Shown: positions 44,873 to 53,756 of the stretch, in pieces | Layout: the number at the start of each line of letters is the position of its first letter | Numbering within the stretch: the first letter of the stretch is position 1 | Assembly: GCF_001748225.1 (NCBI RefSeq) | Contig: NZ_BDFE01000022.1 | Span: forward strand, 1 to 62,254 | Direction: 5' to 3' | Source of the DNA: Desulfoplanes formicivorans | Lineage (GTDB): Bacteria > Desulfobacterota > Desulfovibrionia > Desulfovibrionales > Desulfomicrobiaceae | Length of the DNA stretch: 62,254 bases | The notes under the pieces: model-generated | Told to the model about the DNA's origin: nothing | Databases searched by the model: none | The model's input: the letters and a program-made list of their open reading frames with translations, nothing else | Translations under genes and position numbers: made by a program

Positions 44873-45218
44873 TTTTCTCGTGTTCCACCTCCACATGGTC
44901 CGGATGCATGCGGAGTCCGACCAGATCGAACCGGGACGGCGTCTCCCACATGGCCTTTGCGCTCAAATAGGCACAGGCAGCCCTGACCAGCCGGGTCTTC
45001 TTGCGAACATCCACGGCTTCGCCCGGCTCACCCAACGAGCCGGATCCGCGGGATTTGACCTCAACAAAAACCAGTTCTCCGCCGCGAGAGCAGATAATAT
45101 CGATTTCTCCCTGCCTGGTTCGCCAATTGCGCTCAAGAATGCAATACCCATGTTCAACCAGATAGCTGCAGGCGACATCCTCTCCATACCGTCCTACTTC
45201 TCCAGCCCCGGAAGACAT
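44814..45218 (-). CDS. yraN: YraN-family (UPF0102) endonuclease-like protein
   Basis: A 134-residue member of UPF0102 with the restriction-endonuclease-like fold. [26 protein letters not shown] has the E-x-D and E-x-K active-site pattern of that fold (GEIDIIC...VFVEVK). Natural function is not settled; genes of this family sit beside rnhB and rsmI in many genomes. AAGGAGA stands eight bases before ATG at 45218; the in-frame extension to 45284 overlaps rnhB without family match. It overlaps rnhB by 25 bases. Confidence 0.92.
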   Translation of the reverse strand: MSSGAGEVGRYGEDVACSYLVEHGYCILERNWRTRQGEIDIICSRGGELVFVEVKSRGSGSLGEPGEAVDVRKKTRLVRAACAYLSAKAMWETPSRFDLVGLRMHPDHVEVEHEKNVIDASEIMGGGHTPWQPW

Positions 45219-45829
45219 AATGCTTTCTCCTTGGAACAAGATCGCGGTGCGACCCCCCGAAAGGTCGTCCTGTGCATGGGACAAGGCCCCTTTCCCGCCA
45301 GAAGGGCCTGGTGAGCCCTGGTGCCGTACCCCTTGTGCTCGGCAAACCCATATCCGGGATACCGGCGATCCAGATGGACCATGAGCCGGTCCCTGAAGGT
45401 CTTGGCCAGGACCGAGGCAGCAGAAATGCAGGGCACCTTGGCATCGCCGCCGATAACAGATTCCTGGGGGAGAGAAAAGGGGATTTTCTGGTTCCCGTCA
45501 ACCAGAACATAGGCAGGCACGGTCCGCAGGGTACACACGGCCCGACGCATGGCAACAAGGGAGGCACGCAGGATGTTGATGGATTCGATTTCCCTGGGCC
45601 AGGACAATCCCAGGGACCAGGCAACAGCCTGATCCCTGATGAGAGGTTCAAGACGCTGTCGCCCGGCAAGGGTGAGCTGCTTGGAGTCCGTCAATCCGGG
45701 GAGATCGTAGTCAGCAGGAAGAATCACGGCCGCAGCCACAACCGGACCGGCAAGGCATCCCCGACCGGCCTCGTCCACCCCGGCCACCTGCTCAGGAGGC
45801 GGGATTGTCGGGCTGACAAAAAGATTCAT
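45194..45829 (-). CDS. rnhB: Ribonuclease HII
   Basis: RNase HII (211 residues) cleaves RNA of RNA-DNA hybrids, including single ribonucleotides in DNA. The active-site region [22 protein letters not shown] (key part [13 protein letters not shown]) provides Asp and Glu; [11 protein letters not shown] and [20 protein letters not shown] provide the further acidic and Lys residues, and [11 protein letters not shown] matches the C-terminal motif. It begins a new unit downstream of the rplS terminator and is followed by yraN and rsmI. Confidence 0.95.
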   Translation of the reverse strand: MNLFVSPTIPPPEQVAGVDEAGRGCLAGPVVAAAVILPADYDLPGLTDSKQLTLAGRQRLEPLIRDQAVAWSLGLSWPREIESINILRASLVAMRRAVCTLRTVPAYVLVDGNQKIPFSLPQESVIGGDAKVPCISAASVLAKTFRDRLMVHLDRRYPGYGFAEHKGYGTRAHQALLAGKGPCPMHRTTFRGVAPRSCSKEKALCLPGLEK

Positions 45830-46036
45830 GGGAAAGAATTGGAGTTATGAACAGGAACGGGTCAGATACTGATCCGTGATCTGCATGGGCTTGATTGTTC
45901 CTCGACCCCATTGGCGATATCATATCGGGCAACGATCCCGGACCCGGCCGAAAAGTACGCCTGTTGCCCCCGTCCATGGTGCATGTCGGCTTTTGGAAAG
46001 CGGACTGCGCACTCCAGCCTTCTGTTGTGCAGGAGC

Positions 46037-46069
46037 AAAAAAAAGGGCCTGGAGGCAACCCCCAGACCC
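46037..46069 (-). terminator. Terminator after rplS
   Basis: GGGCCTGGAGG (46045-46055) pairs with CCCCCAGACCC (46059-46069) allowing two mismatches, and eight T follow on the minus strand. It lies 13 bases beyond the rplS stop and separates the ribosomal operon from rnhB. Confidence 0.85.
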
Positions 46070-46081
46070 GATCCGGTAATG

Positions 46082-46432
46082 CTAGTTCCAGCTGTTCTTG
46101 CTCTTGATCCGGGCGGCTTTTCCCTTGAGCTTGCGCAGGTAGTAGATCCGTCCCTGACGAACCTTGCCCTCGCTCACCACCTCAATGCGGTCGATGGCCG
46201 GCGAGTGCAGGGGGAAAACCCTTTCAACACCCACGCCGTCGGAAATTTTGCGAACCACAAAGCTGGCATTGGTCTTGCCACGGTTGAGCCGCAGAACTGT
46301 TCCCTGGAAAACCTGGGTCCGTTCCTTTTCCCCCTCAATGATGCGCACGTGAACCCGAACCGTGTCGCCGGCCTTGAAGGCGGGCACGTCATAGCGCATG
46401 TGTTCTCTTTCAATCGCTCTGATTCTATCCAT
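46082..46432 (-). CDS. rplS: 50S ribosomal protein L19
   Basis: L19 (116 residues) lies at the 30S-50S interface. The protein reads [20 protein letters not shown] at the N-terminus, with [34 protein letters not shown] typical of L19 (key part [19 protein letters not shown]) and [19 protein letters not shown] later. It follows trmD at a distance of 143 bases in the conserved rpsP-khpA-rimM-trmD-rplS order, and a strong terminator follows. Confidence 0.98.
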   Translation of the reverse strand: MDRIRAIEREHMRYDVPAFKAGDTVRVHVRIIEGEKERTQVFQGTVLRLNRGKTNASFVVRKISDGVGVERVFPLHSPAIDRIEVVSEGKVRQGRIYYLRKLKGKAARIKSKNSWN

Positions 46433-46575
46433 AATGATGTTCTCCTTGATGCCTTCATTGCCAAAGGGACCCGTGTATCCTGTGCAAAGAGGTCTCCGGC
46501 AACGAGCGGAATCCGCAGAAAGTATGTGTTACCCGTACCCAAAAGGGCACGTCAATGCCGACAAACAGCAGTCAT

Positions 46576-47850
46576 TCAGTACACATCGCCCAAAAGCCGA
46601 TCAATCATGATCGACGCGGCCGAGCGTACCGAGAGATGATTGTACTTCGATAAAAATCGAACCGGCCGAGTCAGCCCGTCAGCCTTGTCAATAACCGAAT
46701 CAGCCAGTCCCGAACCTGTTCCCAGGACCAGAAGAACCGGCCGCTTGTCCAGAACCGGTTGCAAATCCGCAAGGGGCATGCTCCCCTCGCGGGCGCTGGT
46801 GGCCGCCACAAACGGGATCTCTCCGGTCAATTCCCGAACATGATCAATGGCACCGTCCAGATCGTCGCGCACCGTGACCTTGTTCAAGGCCTCTTTCCTG
46901 TCGGGATTGAAGCCTGCGCCCCCGCCCCGGGACCAGTGATTAATGATCCTGCCCGCCAGGACCCGCTGATCTTGAAGGGGGGTACACACGATATATCCTC
47001 CCAGACCATAGGTCGCGGAAACGCGCGCTATATCGTGAACATCCAGGTTTGTCAAAGAGGTTGTGACCTCCTTGCCCTCCTTGTTCAAAGCCGGATAATG
47101 CACAAGGGCCACATACAGATTTCTCCCTCGCAACACCCGTGGCTGATTCCGCAAAAAAGCGACATCGTCCCTGCTCAGGGGAGCCGTGCTCAGCATTTCC
47201 GGCCTGAAGGCAAGGGTCGCCTCAAGGGAGCGCCTTCTTCGCCAGGCCGCAATTTTGCCGTGATCCCCGGACCGGAGAATCTCCGGAACCTTCAGCCCGG
47301 CATACTCCTCTGGCCGGGTATAATGGGGATATTCAAGCAGCCCTGAAGTAAAACTTTCCTCGTCCACGGACTCGTCATGCTGCATGAATCCGGGAAGCAG
47401 TCGGGCAACGGCCTCCAGCAGACACATGGCCGCGGATTCCCCGCCATTGAGTACGAAATCACCCAGGGAAACCGGTTCCAAGGGATGCAATTGCTCAATC
47501 CGTGCGTCAATCCCTTCATACCGCCCGCACACCAATGTCAGCTCGGGTTCCCTGGCCAGCTCACGGGCAAAATCCTGGGTCAGGGGTCTGCCCTTGGGTG
47601 AAAGCATGAGGGTCCGCGGCTGGCCGGGAATACTTCTGAGGGTCCGAAGGAGGGGATCAACCATCATGACCATGCCCGGCCCGCCCCCATAAACCCGGTC
47701 ATCCGTATTGTGATGCTTGTCCTGGGAAAAGTCCCTGGGCGAGATCACGTTCACCGATACAAGACCCTTGGCAATATTTCGTGAAACAAGGCCACAGGAC
47801 AGAGGCGAGGAAAAGTACTGGGGAAAGATGGAAATGATGTTGAACTTCAT
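46576..47850 (-). CDS. trmD: TrmD tRNA (guanine37-N1)-methyltransferase fused to a C-terminal RNA methyltransferase domain
   Basis: The 424-residue protein is nearly twice the length of plain TrmD. Residues 1-240 are TrmD: FPQYFSSPLSCGLVSRNIAKG, DRVYGGGPGMVMMVDPL, LVCGRYEGIDARIEQ and SLGDFVLNGGESAAMCLLEAVARLLPG (key part SLGDFVLNGGE). Residues about 245-424 hold a second SPOUT-type domain (LYVALVHYPALNKEG, ARVSATYGLGGYIVCTPL, LVLGTGSGLADSVID and LSVRSAASIMIDRLL), the Methyltrn_RNA_4-like SAM-dependent RNA methyltransferase found alone in Aquifex and fused in Desulfovibrio as I recall. So one protein may modify two RNA sites. ATG overlaps the rimM stop by four bases. Confidence 0.94.
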   Translation of the reverse strand: MKFNIISIFPQYFSSPLSCGLVSRNIAKGLVSVNVISPRDFSQDKHHNTDDRVYGGGPGMVMMVDPLLRTLRSIPGQPRTLMLSPKGRPLTQDFARELAREPELTLVCGRYEGIDARIEQLHPLEPVSLGDFVLNGGESAAMCLLEAVARLLPGFMQHDESVDEESFTSGLLEYPHYTRPEEYAGLKVPEILRSGDHGKIAAWRRRRSLEATLAFRPEMLSTAPLSRDDVAFLRNQPRVLRGRNLYVALVHYPALNKEGKEVTTSLTNLDVHDIARVSATYGLGGYIVCTPLQDQRVLAGRIINHWSRGGGAGFNPDRKEALNKVTVRDDLDGAIDHVRELTGEIPFVAATSAREGSMPLADLQPVLDKRPVLLVLGTGSGLADSVIDKADGLTRPVRFLSKYNHLSVRSAASIMIDRLLGDVY

Positions 47851-48440
47851 AAATAGATGTCCAAAAGGCCCGGGGGAGGATCGATGACAATGCGGTTGGC
47901 CTGCACGTCAACGGAGCGCACAAACTCGTTTTCGGCCGGAAAGAGCACTTCCCGTCCGCCATCCGTGACAATGGACCAGACTTCACGACCCGAACAGCTT
48001 TGCACCCCATCCAGACGACCGAGCAAATCCCCGGAACCGAGAAAGACCTCGCATCCCACCAGCTGATGACAGAAATACTCGCCTTCTTCCAATGGCGGCA
48101 GATCCCGGGCACGCATCAGAATATCAGCGCCGGTCCACCTTGCGGCCTCGTCCCTCATTCCGTTGAACCGGTCCAGTCTGAGAATGATCCGTCTGCCGTG
48201 AGGCTGCCATGCCGTAACGGCAAAGGGCTTGGGCTTGTGCCCGGGTTGCTGCAGATAGATGCGGGCAACACGGTCCAAGAGAAAAGGGGAGTCTGCATAG
48301 ATGTCTATGCACAGCTCCCCCTTGAGACCGTGAGGTCTGAGCACTTTGCCGATATGGACCAGGGTGATCTTATCCATGGTTGCCATGGGACAGGTTGCCC
48401 TGCTGCCGATAAAGGCGGGTGCATCCCTGTTCCCGTCCAT
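47847..48440 (-). CDS. rimM: Ribosome maturation factor RimM
   Basis: RimM helps assemble the 30S head and binds S19. The N-terminal RimM domain has IGKVLRPHGLKGELCIDIYADSP (key part GKVLRPHGLKGEL), and the C-terminal PRC barrel has YFCHQLVGCEVFLGSGDLLGRLDGV, then VLFPAENEFVRSVDV and GLLDIYL. Start is uncertain: ATG at 48440 (197 residues, ten bases after khpA) or the ATGs at 48386 and 48377 that begin closer to the conserved VHIGKVLRPHG. None has a strong ribosome site. The end overlaps trmD. Confidence 0.93.
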   Translation of the reverse strand: MDGNRDAPAFIGSRATCPMATMDKITLVHIGKVLRPHGLKGELCIDIYADSPFLLDRVARIYLQQPGHKPKPFAVTAWQPHGRRIILRLDRFNGMRDEAARWTGADILMRARDLPPLEEGEYFCHQLVGCEVFLGSGDLLGRLDGVQSCSGREVWSIVTDGGREVLFPAENEFVRSVDVQANRIVIDPPPGLLDIYL

Positions 48441-48449
48441 CCGGAAACA

Positions 48450-48683
48450 TTATTCCAGAATTTCGAGGACAGCCCTCTTGTTGGACTTTGTGGATGCCGC
48501 CCCCAATATGGTGCGCATGGCCCTAGCCGTACGTCCCTGCTTGCCGATCACCTTGCCCAGATCTTCCTTGGCCACCTTGAGTTCGAGCACTGACGTCTGC
48601 TCGCCTTCCACCTCGGAGACCACGACCTGGTCGGGATAATCAACCAGCGACTTTGCAATGTACTCGATAAGTCCCTTCAACAT
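48450..48683 (-). CDS. khpA: KH-domain RNA-binding protein KhpA
   Basis: A 77-residue single-KH protein. [21 protein letters not shown] opens it, and [18 protein letters not shown] is the KH GxxG loop with its following helix. GGAGGTGGTT precedes ATG at 48683. Members act as RNA chaperones, in some bacteria with KhpB/Jag. It sits in the standard place between rpsP and rimM. Confidence 0.95.
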   Translation of the reverse strand: MLKGLIEYIAKSLVDYPDQVVVSEVEGEQTSVLELKVAKEDLGKVIGKQGRTARAMRTILGAASTKSNKRAVLEILE

Positions 48684-48769
48684 AACCACCTCCGCCGCAA
48701 GCTCACGTTGTACCGGTCCGGTTCACATCCAGCCCATGCTCTGCATTGCACGCAATGATCATCCTGGCT

Positions 48770-48797
48770 AAAAAAGACCGCATTCCGGGAAACGGTC
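48770..48797 (-). terminator. Possible terminator or attenuator between rpsP and khpA
   Basis: GACCG (48776-48780) pairs with CGGTC (48793-48797) with extra TTCC/GGAA contacts inside; six T follow on the minus strand (48770-48775). It would partly separate rpsP from khpA-rimM-trmD-rplS. The stem is short. Confidence 0.5.
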
Positions 48798-48904
48798 ATC
48801 CTGTATATATAGCGCGAAAAAAGAACAAAGAGCAAGAGGCTGCAAGGGATCTCCATGGTCAGACCTGAAAATCCCCTTGAAAACCAGCGATAGCCTGGAG
48901 GTTA

Positions 48905-49141
48905 CTAGCCGTTTTTCTGCAGCAGGGACTTGACCGTGTTAGACGGCTTGGCACCCTGTTCCAGCCAGTAGGTAATCCGCTCGTTGTCCAGCTTGACCTC
49001 GGGGGGTTCGGTCATGGGATTGTAGTATCCCAGAAATTCCAGGGGGCGACCGTCCCTGCGGGTTCTGCTGTCAAGGGCGACGATCCTGTAAAAGGGTTTC
49101 TTCTTGGAGCCCATGCGGGTCAAACGGATTTTAACTGCCAT
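48905..49141 (-). CDS. rpsP: 30S ribosomal protein S16
   Basis: S16 (78 residues), essential in 30S assembly. [40 protein letters not shown] contains all family signatures (key part [18 protein letters not shown]). It follows ffh by 186 bases and leads the ribosomal and RNA-modification operon. The spacer before it has a GGGACA/TGTCCC inverted repeat (49262-49279) without a T-run. Confidence 0.98.
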   Translation of the reverse strand: MAVKIRLTRMGSKKKPFYRIVALDSRTRRDGRPLEFLGYYNPMTEPPEVKLDNERITYWLEQGAKPSNTVKSLLQKNG

Positions 49142-49327
49142 GATGGTGTATCCTCTTCATGAATGGGGTTTAAAAAGCCACACGCTGTTGTCCATATTCC
49201 CAAATGGAGCTGTTGTGGAATGTACGCACGTTGAGACTGCAAGGTGTTGTCACTTCATACAGGGACAACATGATGTCCCATGATGCACTCTCTGAAATGC
49301 GTCAATCCTTCAAACGCATGCGGTGCA

Positions 49328-50737
49328 TTATTTCTTGCTCTTGCGCTTCATCTGCTTGAGCTTCTTGCGCTTGAGACGTTTTTGCTTGATCTGGGCGCTG
49401 GTGTTTTTGGGCATGCCTGGAATCGCCTTGCCCTGTTTCTGCTTGCCCATCATCTTTTTCATCATTTTCTGCATCTGCTCGAAATTCTTGAGCAGAGCCG
49501 TAACGTCGGCAACGCTTGTCCCGCTTCCCGCGGCAATGCGCTTTTTCCGACTCAGGGTGATCAGCTTGTGATCTTCGCGCTCGGCCAGGGTCATGGAGCT
49601 GATAATGGCGTCAATGCGAGTCAGCTCCTTTTCGGGCATTTTCACGTTCTGAAGCTGCTTGCGCATCTGCCCCATGCCCGGGATCATCTTCATGATCCCT
49701 TCCAGGGATCCGAGCTTCCGGATTTTTTTCATCTGGGAACGGAAGTCCTCCAGATTGAACTCGGACCGCTTGAACTTCTTTTCGAGCTCGGCAGCTTCCT
49801 TGGCGTCAATGGCTTCCTGGGCCTTTTCAATCAGGGTGAGCACATCGCCCATGCCCAGGATACGCGAAGCCACCCGGTCGGGATGGAAGACTTCAAGATC
49901 CGAAAGCTTCTCTCCCATACCCACGAACTTGATGGGCTTGCCCGTGACCGACTTGATGGACAGGGCCGCACCACCCCGGGCATCACCCTCCATCTTAGTC
50001 AGCACAACACCGGTGACGTCGAGCAGCTCGTTGAACCGCGCGGCCACATTCACGGCGTCCTGACCGGTCATGGAGTCGGCCACAAAAAGGATTTCCTGGG
50101 GCTTGCAGGTTTCCTTGATGGCTTGAAGCTCCTGCATGAGCAGCTCGTCGATGTGCAACCGACCGGCCGTATCCAGCAGAACCACGTCACAGGCCTGTTT
50201 CTTGGCCTCTTCAATGGCCTGGGAACAGATGTCCACGGGATTCATGTCTGCGGTAGACGCAAATGCGGGAACCCCAAGCTCATTTGCCAGCTTGTGCAGC
50301 TGATCAATGGCTGCAGGGCGGTAGACGTCGGCCGGCACCAGAAAAGGCTTGCGCTTTTGGCGGCGCAGGTACAAGGCCAGCTTGGCCGAAGTGGTGGTCT
50401 TACCCGAACCCTGAAGACCGGCCATCATGATGACCAGAGGAGGCTTGGTCCCAAGATCGAGTCCCGAGGTCGTTCCGCCCAAAAGCTCGATCATCTCCTC
50501 GTGGACAATCTTGACCACCTGCTGCCCCGGAGTCAGGCTTTCAAGAACCTCCTGACCCTGGGCCCGGTCCTTGATCCGCTCGATGAAATCCTTGACAACG
50601 GAAAAATGAACATCCGCCTCGAGCAGAGCCAACCTGACCTCACGGAGCCCGTCCTTGATGTTCTTGGCATCCAGACGGCCGTGGCCCTTGAACCGCTTGA
50701 ACGCGGCATTGAGTCTATCGCTTAAGCTATCAAACAT
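49328..50737 (-). CDS. ffh: Signal recognition particle protein Ffh
   Basis: The SRP54 GTPase (469 residues) that guides nascent membrane proteins to FtsY and the translocon. N domain first, then G domain with MAGLQGSGKTTTSAKLALYL (G1), DTAGRLHIDELLM (G3), TKMEGDARGGAALSIK (G4/G5) and FVGMGEKLSDLEVF. The C-terminal Met-rich M domain (MKKIRKLGSLEGIMKMIPGMGQM and MQKMMKKMMGKQKQG, quoted in parts) binds 4.5S RNA and signal sequences, and ends in a Lys/Arg-rich tail. A long open frame on the opposite strand is only a shadow. The 4.5S RNA gene was not seen in the window. Confidence 0.98.
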   Translation of the reverse strand: MFDSLSDRLNAAFKRFKGHGRLDAKNIKDGLREVRLALLEADVHFSVVKDFIERIKDRAQGQEVLESLTPGQQVVKIVHEEMIELLGGTTSGLDLGTKPPLVIMMAGLQGSGKTTTSAKLALYLRRQKRKPFLVPADVYRPAAIDQLHKLANELGVPAFASTADMNPVDICSQAIEEAKKQACDVVLLDTAGRLHIDELLMQELQAIKETCKPQEILFVADSMTGQDAVNVAARFNELLDVTGVVLTKMEGDARGGAALSIKSVTGKPIKFVGMGEKLSDLEVFHPDRVASRILGMGDVLTLIEKAQEAIDAKEAAELEKKFKRSEFNLEDFRSQMKKIRKLGSLEGIMKMIPGMGQMRKQLQNVKMPEKELTRIDAIISSMTLAEREDHKLITLSRKKRIAAGSGTSVADVTALLKNFEQMQKMMKKMMGKQKQGKAIPGMPKNTSAQIKQKRLKRKKLKQMKRKSKK

Positions 50738-50833
50738 TCGCGTTTAATCCTTGCCTGCAAAAAAAGAAGTTGATCCGAATAAAGGAGATGCTGGCGCAAG
50801 TCAAGCGGAATCCCTTTTGCCGGAACCACGGGA

Positions 50834-52036
50834 TCATCCCAGATAAGCGTCCACAGCCCGCTTGAAAGCCTCGCCCGAACGGACAATGACATCTTCCGGT
50901 ACGCAAAAGGCGAGCCTGAACCCGCCAGGAAATCCGAATCCCGAGCCGGGCACGGCCAGAATGTTTTCTTTCATGAGGGCGTTGACAAATCCGGTGTCGT
51001 CCAGACTGCCGCCAGGAACCCGGGGAAAGAAATAAAAAGCGCCTTTGGGCATGACATAAGAAATTCGGGCGTCATCCAGAACCTTGGCCATGGCGCTTCG
51101 CCGTTTGTCGTACACCCCAAGGTCCACGCCCTGTCCCAGGGCCCGACCCAGCAGCTTCTGGCCGATGGCCGGAGCGTTGACAAATCCCAGAATCCGATTG
51201 GTCAGAATGAGCCCGCCCACCAGAGTTGATACATCTTCCATGGCCGGGTTGACAGCAACATATCCCACACGCTCTCCGGCAAGGGAGAGACTTTTGGAAA
51301 AGGAACCGACAACAACACTGTGAGTATACCTGGGAAGCACCGGAGGAACCACTTCATTGTCGTAGACAAGGAACCGGTAGGGTTCATCCGAGACAAGATA
51401 GACCGGACGCCCCACCTTGCGGGTATGGGCCTTGAGAAGAGTTGCCAGACGGTCGAGTTCTTCCCGGGAATACACCTGACCGGTGGGATTGTTGGGCGAA
51501 TTGATCAGTACGGCCCGAGTCTTTTCGCACAAGGCCGCACCAATGCCTTCAAGGTCGAGCCCAAAGGTGGAGCTGTCACAGGCAACCGGTTTGAGCGTGC
51601 CCCCATGATTTGCCACATAAAACCCATACTCAACAAAATAGGGTGCCGGGCAGATCACCTCATCGCCCGGCTCGAGCACGGCCTTGAACAATGCGTTCAG
51701 TCCTCCGGCTGCCCCGCAGGTCAGCACAATGTGGTCGGGACCAAGCTCGGGACACTCCTGTTCCCTGGCAAGATGAGCAGCAAGGGTTTGGCGAACGTCC
51801 AGGTAGCCGGCATTGGGCATATAGCCAAAGGCAAAGGGAGAAGCAGCCTGATCGGCAATATGGCGCAATCCGTCGGCAACGGCCTTGGGAGGCGCCAGGT
51901 CCGGATTGCCCAGGCTGAAATCATAAACATTATCCTGGCCGTATTGCTGCTTCAGAACAATCCCTGCCTCGAACATCTTCCGTATCCAGGAAGAATGCTC
52001 GATATAATTGGCTACCTGCTTTGACAACGTGCGCAT
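50834..52036 (-). CDS. Class I/II pyridoxal-phosphate aminotransferase
   Basis: A 400-residue fold-type I aminotransferase. Conserved pieces are VYDFSLGNPDLAPPKAVADGL, LTCGAAGGLNALFKAVLEPGDEVICPAPYF, INSPNNPTGQVYSREEL, YLVSDEPYRFLVYD and the PLP lysine in VVGSFSKSLSLAGERVGYV. This is the AspC/DapL-like subgroup; substrate (aspartate, alanine, aromatic or other) cannot be decided from sequence. AAGGAG lies before ATG at 52036; an in-frame extension to 52387 overlaps repeat copy C and was rejected. Confidence 0.9.
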   Translation of the reverse strand: MRTLSKQVANYIEHSSWIRKMFEAGIVLKQQYGQDNVYDFSLGNPDLAPPKAVADGLRHIADQAASPFAFGYMPNAGYLDVRQTLAAHLAREQECPELGPDHIVLTCGAAGGLNALFKAVLEPGDEVICPAPYFVEYGFYVANHGGTLKPVACDSSTFGLDLEGIGAALCEKTRAVLINSPNNPTGQVYSREELDRLATLLKAHTRKVGRPVYLVSDEPYRFLVYDNEVVPPVLPRYTHSVVVGSFSKSLSLAGERVGYVAVNPAMEDVSTLVGGLILTNRILGFVNAPAIGQKLLGRALGQGVDLGVYDKRRSAMAKVLDDARISYVMPKGAFYFFPRVPGGSLDDTGFVNALMKENILAVPGSGFGFPGGFRLAFCVPEDVIVRSGEAFKRAVDAYLG

Positions 52037-52110
52037 GCAAACTCCTTTGCAAATGATATGGAATATATATGATTCAGATGGAAAACTGCAAAATAATAAG
52101 GGGACCGAGT

Positions 52111-52148
52111 CCTGCGCCCTGCGCACTGCGTACTGCGCACTTCCGTAC
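52111..52148 (-). repeat. Copy C (partial) of a dispersed intergenic repeat
   Basis: The stretch CCTGCGCCCTGCGCACTGCG followed by TACTGCGCAC matches the last block of copy B (20374-20447); shared near-words are GCGCACTGCGTACT and TACTGCGCACT. The central CTTCGCGGTT block is missing. It lies between the divergent-looking ends of the aminotransferase start and the sigma-54 regulator stop. Confidence 0.6.
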
Positions 52149-52157
52149 CTTCCCCCG

Positions 52158-53561
52158 CTATTCGATCTCCAGCCCCTGCTTGCGGTACTCGTTGAGCTTG
52201 TTCCGAAGGGTGCGTACCGAGATGCCCAAAAGCCTGGAGGCCTGGGTCCTGTTGCCAGCGGTCTGATCAAGACTGCGCAGGATGAGTCGTCGCTCCATTT
52301 CCTGCAAGGTGACCACGCCATCGCTTCCGGCCATGATCGCGTCCGACCCGTCTGTTTCAGCACGCTGCTGGTTTGCGGCAGGAACATCCATGGTTTCGTC
52401 CAAAGGCCACTCCTCGCCTTCCAGAAGAAAATGGCACGGTCTCACAGGCCCGCCTGCAGCCAGCAACACGGCCCGTTCCATAAGATTTTGCAACTCACGA
52501 ACATTGCCCGGCCAGGGATATTCCATGAGCCAGGATGCGGCCTCCGGGGCGAACCCGGACGGGGTAAAACCGTATTCCCGGCAATATTTTTTGAGAAAAA
52601 ACTCCCCAAGGGCCATGATATCCTGGCCCCGTTCCCGCAAGGGGGGAAGCTTCAAGGGGATGACATTCAATCTGTAATAAAGGTCCTGACGAAATTCCTT
52701 GTTGCGGACACTTTCCTCGATATCCCTATTGGTCGTGGCCAAAACCCGCACATCAACCCTGATGGTTTCGGTTCCCCCGACCCGATCGATTTCCCCTTCC
52801 TGGAGAACCCGCAAGAGTTTGGCCTGCAGGCCGATATCCATTTCGGAAATCTCGTCCAGCAGCAGGGTTCCTCCGTGAGCCAGCTCAAATTTGCCCGGCT
52901 TTTTCTGAATGGCCCCGGTAAAGGCCCCCTTTTCATGACCAAACAATTCGGACTCGAGCAGATGTTCGGGCAGGGCCGCGCAGTTCACGGCAACAAACGG
53001 CCGGTCGCGCCTGTCCGAAGCCTCGTGCAGGTACCGGGCAAACATTTCCTTGCCGGTTCCGGATTCGCCGGAAATGAGGACCGCGGCTCTGGAAGGCGCC
53101 ACCTGACGGGCCAGGGCAAGAACACGACGAATGGCCGGATGAGAGCCGATGATCTTTCGGGCTGGAAGGGCGGGAGTGCGTGAACCCCCGGCCGGGGAAG
53201 AAGGCTGGGGACCAGCAGGAAACATGGCCAGCACCTTTTCCCTGTCTGGCGGCGTGGACCAATAGTCGGTGGCGCCGGCCTCCAGGGCTTTGTGAGCATC
53301 TTCCACCGAGCCTTTGCGGGCAAACACTATAATCTTGAGATTACCCCTGTCCCGGGGCATAGATGCAAGGAGCCTGAAGGTATCGCACGTGCCAAGGCCC
53401 TGCTCGATGAACATCACGCAAGGCCTTGCGTTGCGCAAAGCCTTGAGGGCCGCGTCCTGATCTTCGGCCATGAGCACGGAAATCCCCTGCTCCTTGAGCA
53501 CGGAAAAAACCGGAGTGACGTACTCCGGACGCGAGACAAACAGAACATGCTTGGCAGACAT
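52158..53561 (-). CDS. Sigma-54-dependent regulator with a degenerate receiver domain
   Basis: A bacterial enhancer-binding protein of 467 residues. Residues 1-115 have a receiver fold (KHVLFVSRPEYVTPVFSVLKEQG, EQGLGTCDTFRLL, ATDYWSTP) but lack the acidic pocket (Ser-Arg-Pro-Glu), and Glu53 stands where the phospho-Asp should be; the conserved Lys is Thr. The AAA+ domain (about 140-375) is complete: GESGTGKE (Walker A), ELFGHEKGAFTGA (sigma-54 contact), LLLDEISEMD and NVIPLKLPPLRERGQDI. A Fis-type helix-turn-helix ends it (RTQASRLLGISVRTLRNKL). Domain order matches FlrC/NtrC regulators. It runs divergently from the second ABC importer, which it may control. Starts at 53573 are also possible; ribosome sites are weak. 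Confidence 0.92.
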   Translation of the reverse strand: MSAKHVLFVSRPEYVTPVFSVLKEQGISVLMAEDQDAALKALRNARPCVMFIEQGLGTCDTFRLLASMPRDRGNLKIIVFARKGSVEDAHKALEAGATDYWSTPPDREKVLAMFPAGPQPSSPAGGSRTPALPARKIIGSHPAIRRVLALARQVAPSRAAVLISGESGTGKEMFARYLHEASDRRDRPFVAVNCAALPEHLLESELFGHEKGAFTGAIQKKPGKFELAHGGTLLLDEISEMDIGLQAKLLRVLQEGEIDRVGGTETIRVDVRVLATTNRDIEESVRNKEFRQDLYYRLNVIPLKLPPLRERGQDIMALGEFFLKKYCREYGFTPSGFAPEAASWLMEYPWPGNVRELQNLMERAVLLAAGGPVRPCHFLLEGEEWPLDETMDVPAANQQRAETDGSDAIMAGSDGVVTLQEMERRLILRSLDQTAGNRTQASRLLGISVRTLRNKLNEYRKQGLEIE

Positions 53562-53756
53562 AACAAGAGCCATTATCCACAAAGGGCATGCTTGGCAATA
53601 TCAGGGTATCACCCTTGCTCTTGCCCATACAGACGGATTCTGCTATGAACTCGTATCTTTTTTTCAACTGCAAGCATAGTCACTTCTCCTTCCACTTCCG
53701 AATCGGCCTTCCGCCATCACGGGGAAACCGAAGCATCAACCCAAAGCGATTTCAAC
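53562..53756. other. Divergent control region between the sigma-54 regulator and ABC ATPase
   Basis: About 195 bases. It contains an inverted repeat AGGGT-ATC-ACCCT at 53603-53615, a possible operator. I looked for a sigma-54 -24/-12 (GG-N10-GC) and found none that fits on either strand. No -35/-10 pair could be assigned with confidence. Confidence 0.35.

Noticed and set aside
53562-53756. A sigma-54 promoter for the second ABC importer
   Set aside because: TTGGCA near 53592 has GG, but ten bases later reads GT rather than GC; no other GG-N10-GC match was convincing on either strand.
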